Program-made: the position numbers and the translations under genes
Shown here: one piece after another, positions 6,234 to 8,082 of the stretch
How positions within the stretch are numbered: the stretch's first letter is position 1
How the letters are laid out: each line of letters begins with the position of its first letter
Assembly (NCBI GenBank): GCA_002714255.1
Contig: PAWW01000062.1
Coordinates: 1 to 8,082 of the forward strand
Origin: Acidiferrobacteraceae bacterium
GTDB taxonomy: Bacteria; Pseudomonadota; Gammaproteobacteria; Arenicellales; UBA868
Reading direction: 5' to 3'
DNA length: 8,082 nucleotides
Notes under the pieces: generated by a model
Told to the model about the DNA's origin: nothing
The model's database searches: none
The model's input: the letters and a program-made list of their open reading frames with translations, nothing else

Positions 6234-7724
6234 TTTAACGGACTTGAACAGGGCATCATCGACCAACCGACTTATGATCGAACGGTGCGGCGATTCGGCG
6301 AAATGAACTGCCGCTTGCCGAAGTGGTCAGAGCTTGCGCACCCCAGCTCTATCGATACTGCCCTTCAACAGCGACTTGAGCAGATCGATCCCGATTCACC
6401 GGTGACCGAAAACCTGTTTCGAGTCCACTGGTACAACGGCTTGGACCGAAAGCAACGAGAGACTGTTCCCGGTCACCTTGTCCTGCCCCCCGCGCTCACC
6501 GGTTGTGACGCCACCATTATCGTTGCATTAGGTTACCGATTTCCGATGATTCGGGCGCACAAAGTCTTAGCCGCTTACGGTTGCCTGGCCCCACGTCTGA
6601 TTACCGGTCAATTCGATATCGATCGACAACGCGCAGTCTGGCCATCGACTGGCAACTACTGTCGTGGCGGCGTCGCGATATCAAAGATTCTCGGTTGCCG
6701 GAGTACTGCGGTCCTTCCCGAAGGCATGAGCCGAGAACGTTTCGAATGGTTGGAGGACTGGGTGACCGATAAGAACGACATCATTCGAACGCCGGGATCA
6801 GAAAGCAATGTTAAGGAGATTTATGACACATGCAACGAACTTGAGAAGGATCCAGACAACGTTATCCTGAATCAGTTCAGCGAATTTGGTAACTACATCG
6901 TGCACCGTGCGGTGACCGGCCCCGCATTGGAAACTATTTTTTCCGCTGTTAACAAAGATGGCAACCTCACGCCACGGTGCTACGTAGCTGCATCAGGCTC
7001 GGGAGGCACTCTGGCAGCGGGCGACTATCTTAAACAAGTGCTCGGCACTCGCACAGGAGTTGTCGAAGCATTGGAATGTCCCACCCTGCTGTACAACGGG
7101 TATGGCGAGCACAACATTCAGGGAATTGGGGATAAGCATGTTCCTTTAATCCACAATGTCTTTAATACCGATTTCGTAATTGGCATACCGGATGCCGCAT
7201 CAGATGGACTGAATCTGCTGTTTAACACCACCGGCGGACAGTCCTATCTCACGACGGAGAAACAGTTTGACCCGACGCTAATCAACAGCCTTCGGCATCT
7301 GGGCTTGTCAGCCATTGCAAACATCCTGGCCTCGATAAAACTGGCTAAATATCTTGGTCTGGGTGCTGCCGATGCTGTACTCACCGTCGCGACCGATGGC
7401 GCCGAACTGTATACAACCGAACTCGAAAAACCCTCAACCTATATTCAGGATAATCGTCTACCGGTCAGCGCAGCGGCCGAACTATTTGGTCGTTACCTGT
7501 TGGGGACAGCTACCGATCACGTGCTTGAGCTCGATCAACGAAGTCGCGAGCGTATATTCAACCTGGGGTATTACACCTGGGTAGAACAACAAAACATCAG
7601 CATAGAGGCGTTTGACAGTCGCCGAAACCCACAATTCTGGAATCACCTAATGGATTTGGTGCCCATCTGGGACCGCTTAGTCGATCAATTTAATGACGCC
7701 ACCGGAACCTCACGCGCCGACTGA
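6231..7724 (+). CDS. Fold-type II PLP-dependent enzyme (cysteine synthase/CBS superfamily) of unknown specificity
   Basis: The 497-residue product has a cysteine synthase-like core with an N-terminal extension of about 90 residues and a long C-terminal tail. Motifs in order: IRAHKVLAAYG with Lys111, the probable PLP Schiff-base lysine, 28 residues before STGNYCRGG at 139-147 (equivalent of the TSGNTG substrate loop). LPEGMSRERFEWL resembles PExMSxER, and NQFSEFGNYIVHRAVTGPAL at 214-233 resembles the NQFxNPxNxxxHxxTTGPE block. SGSGGT at 255-260 is the phosphate loop, and NIQGIGDKHVP at 295-305 resembles IQGIGxxxxP. The reaction is not recognisable: the usual TGxxK lysine context and the loop Thr are altered. 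Being last in an operon with two carbamoylases and an ammonia-lyase, it probably acts on the same amino acid by elimination, replacement or racemisation. This role is inferred from context only. Confidence 0.8.
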   Translation: MFNGLEQGIIDQPTYDRTVRRFGEMNCRLPKWSELAHPSSIDTALQQRLEQIDPDSPVTENLFRVHWYNGLDRKQRETVPGHLVLPPALTGCDATIIVALGYRFPMIRAHKVLAAYGCLAPRLITGQFDIDRQRAVWPSTGNYCRGGVAISKILGCRSTAVLPEGMSRERFEWLEDWVTDKNDIIRTPGSESNVKEIYDTCNELEKDPDNVILNQFSEFGNYIVHRAVTGPALETIFSAVNKDGNLTPRCYVAASGSGGTLAAGDYLKQVLGTRTGVVEALECPTLLYNGYGEHNIQGIGDKHVPLIHNVFNTDFVIGIPDAASDGLNLLFNTTGGQSYLTTEKQFDPTLINSLRHLGLSAIANILASIKLAKYLGLGAADAVLTVATDGAELYTTELEKPSTYIQDNRLPVSAAAELFGRYLLGTATDHVLELDQRSRERIFNLGYYTWVEQQNISIEAFDSRRNPQFWNHLMDLVPIWDRLVDQFNDATGTSRAD

Positions 7725-7755
7725 CAGCTCCCCTGTGGAGAAGCCCGTTTAGGCA

Positions 7756-8025
7756 TCAAGGCTGCGGCTGGTCATCAGCAAATTGACCAACATAGTCTTT
7801 TCTTGGCGGCATCGCGTAACTGCCCATCTTGCTGGTCTTGAGCCCCTGGGCAACTAAGCCCTCGACCTGTTTCACCGCGGCCGCTACACCATCGATGACA
7901 GGCAATCCTAAATCGACGCTTAGTCGCCTGGCGAGATCAGCCCCGGAGCACAGCCACGTGCCCAACCCAGCCAGCGCCACGGAACAGTGGCTGCCGGAGT
8001 TCACACTTCGCAAGCTCGACAGCAT
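7756..8025 (-). pseudogene. C-terminal remnant of an Asp/Glu/hydantoin racemase
   Basis: The last ~60 residues, ADLARRLSVDLGLPVIDGV onward through AAAVKQVEGLVAQGLKTSK and the YAMPPRKDYVG tail, are the standard C-terminus of hydantoin/Asp-Glu racemases, which equilibrate D and L forms with two cysteines. Full members have about 240 residues; here an ATG at 8025 gives only 89, and the frame closes upstream at a TAG (8062-8064) inside a perfect palindrome. The expected GCAGM-type catalytic segment is degenerate (LCSGADLA, with one Cys). The N-terminal catalytic half is missing, so an active enzyme is unlikely. It may be a decayed or rearranged gene. The alternative is a frameshifted gene whose upstream half lies beyond the window. 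It converges with the PLP gene; the 31-bp gap holds only a weak CTCC/GGAG hairpin. Confidence 0.65.
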
Positions 8026-8031
8026 CAGAGG

Positions 8032-8067
8032 GTTTAGATTGACGTTTACGTAAACGTCAATCTAAAC
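8032..8067. promoter_or_regulatory. Perfect 36-bp palindrome, LiuR-like (MerR-family) operator candidate
   Basis: Every base from 8032 to 8067 pairs symmetrically about 8049/8050. Allowing one bulged T at 8068, pairing extends to 8027-8073. The core GACGTTTACGTAAACGTC resembles, from memory, the operator of LiuR, the MerR-family regulator of branched-chain amino acid and acyl-CoA catabolism genes in gammaproteobacteria. If so, it would control a rightward gene starting beyond 8082. No T-run follows, so it is not a typical terminator. The regulator assignment is inferred from motif similarity only; the symmetry itself is certain. Confidence 0.6.
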
Positions 8068-8082
8068 TCCTCTCCAAACGAC

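Noticed and set aside
7725..7755. Possible terminator between the PLP gene and the racemase remnant
   Set aside because: Only a 4-bp CTCC/GGAG stem with no following T-run; too weak to call.
7756..8025. Intact small protein instead of a racemase remnant
   Set aside because: The C-terminal motif set is clearly that of full-length racemases, the N-terminal catalytic half is missing, and no Shine-Dalgarno is seen before the ATG at 8025.

Overview
The window reads as a chromosomal segment of a proteobacterium of moderate GC, probably a gammaproteobacterium. This rests on the protein families (Mak-type ROK sugar kinase, alkyltransferase-like protein, ABHD10-like hydrolase) and on a palindrome at the right end that resembles a LiuR (MerR-family) operator. 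It is inference from family resemblance. No rRNA, tRNA, CRISPR array or insertion sequence was seen.

Left part (1-2520): the 3' part of a ROK-family sugar kinase, most like fructokinase Mak, runs rightward off the left edge. It meets head-on a leftward three-gene group: an ABHD10-like alpha/beta hydrolase, then Bacillus-type xanthine phosphoribosyltransferase (xpt), then an alkyltransferase-like DNA-repair protein with Trp in place of the methyl-accepting Cys. These three are close enough to be one transcript. The divergent intergenic region (about 2505-2773) holds three short inverted repeats that could be operators.

Central and right part (2774-7724): a tight rightward operon of four enzymes. 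They are a diaminopropionate ammonia-lyase-like PLP enzyme, an M20-family L-carbamoylase/allantoate amidohydrolase-like metalloenzyme, a nitrilase-superfamily enzyme that matches N-carbamoyl-D-amino-acid hydrolase down to the numbered catalytic residues, and a ~497-residue fold-type II PLP enzyme of unknown specificity. The first two genes share an ATGA overlap and the third follows after 12 bp, which points to co-translation. Together they look like a catabolic route that strips carbamoyl groups from ureido amino acids, releasing NH3 and CO2, and then eliminates ammonia from the amino acid. No hydantoinase/dihydropyrimidinase is present in the window.

Right end (7756-8082): a leftward C-terminal remnant of an Asp/Glu/hydantoin racemase, a typical partner of carbamoylases. 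Its reading frame closes at a TAG inside a perfect 36-bp palindrome, so it looks truncated.

The most interesting proposal is that the operon handles a bis-ureido substrate such as 2,3-diureidopropionate, an intermediate proposed for anaerobic purine breakdown. Two carbamoylases would feed the diaminopropionate ammonia-lyase, and the uncharacterised PLP enzyme would supply an additional step. This is a hypothesis, not something the sequence proves.
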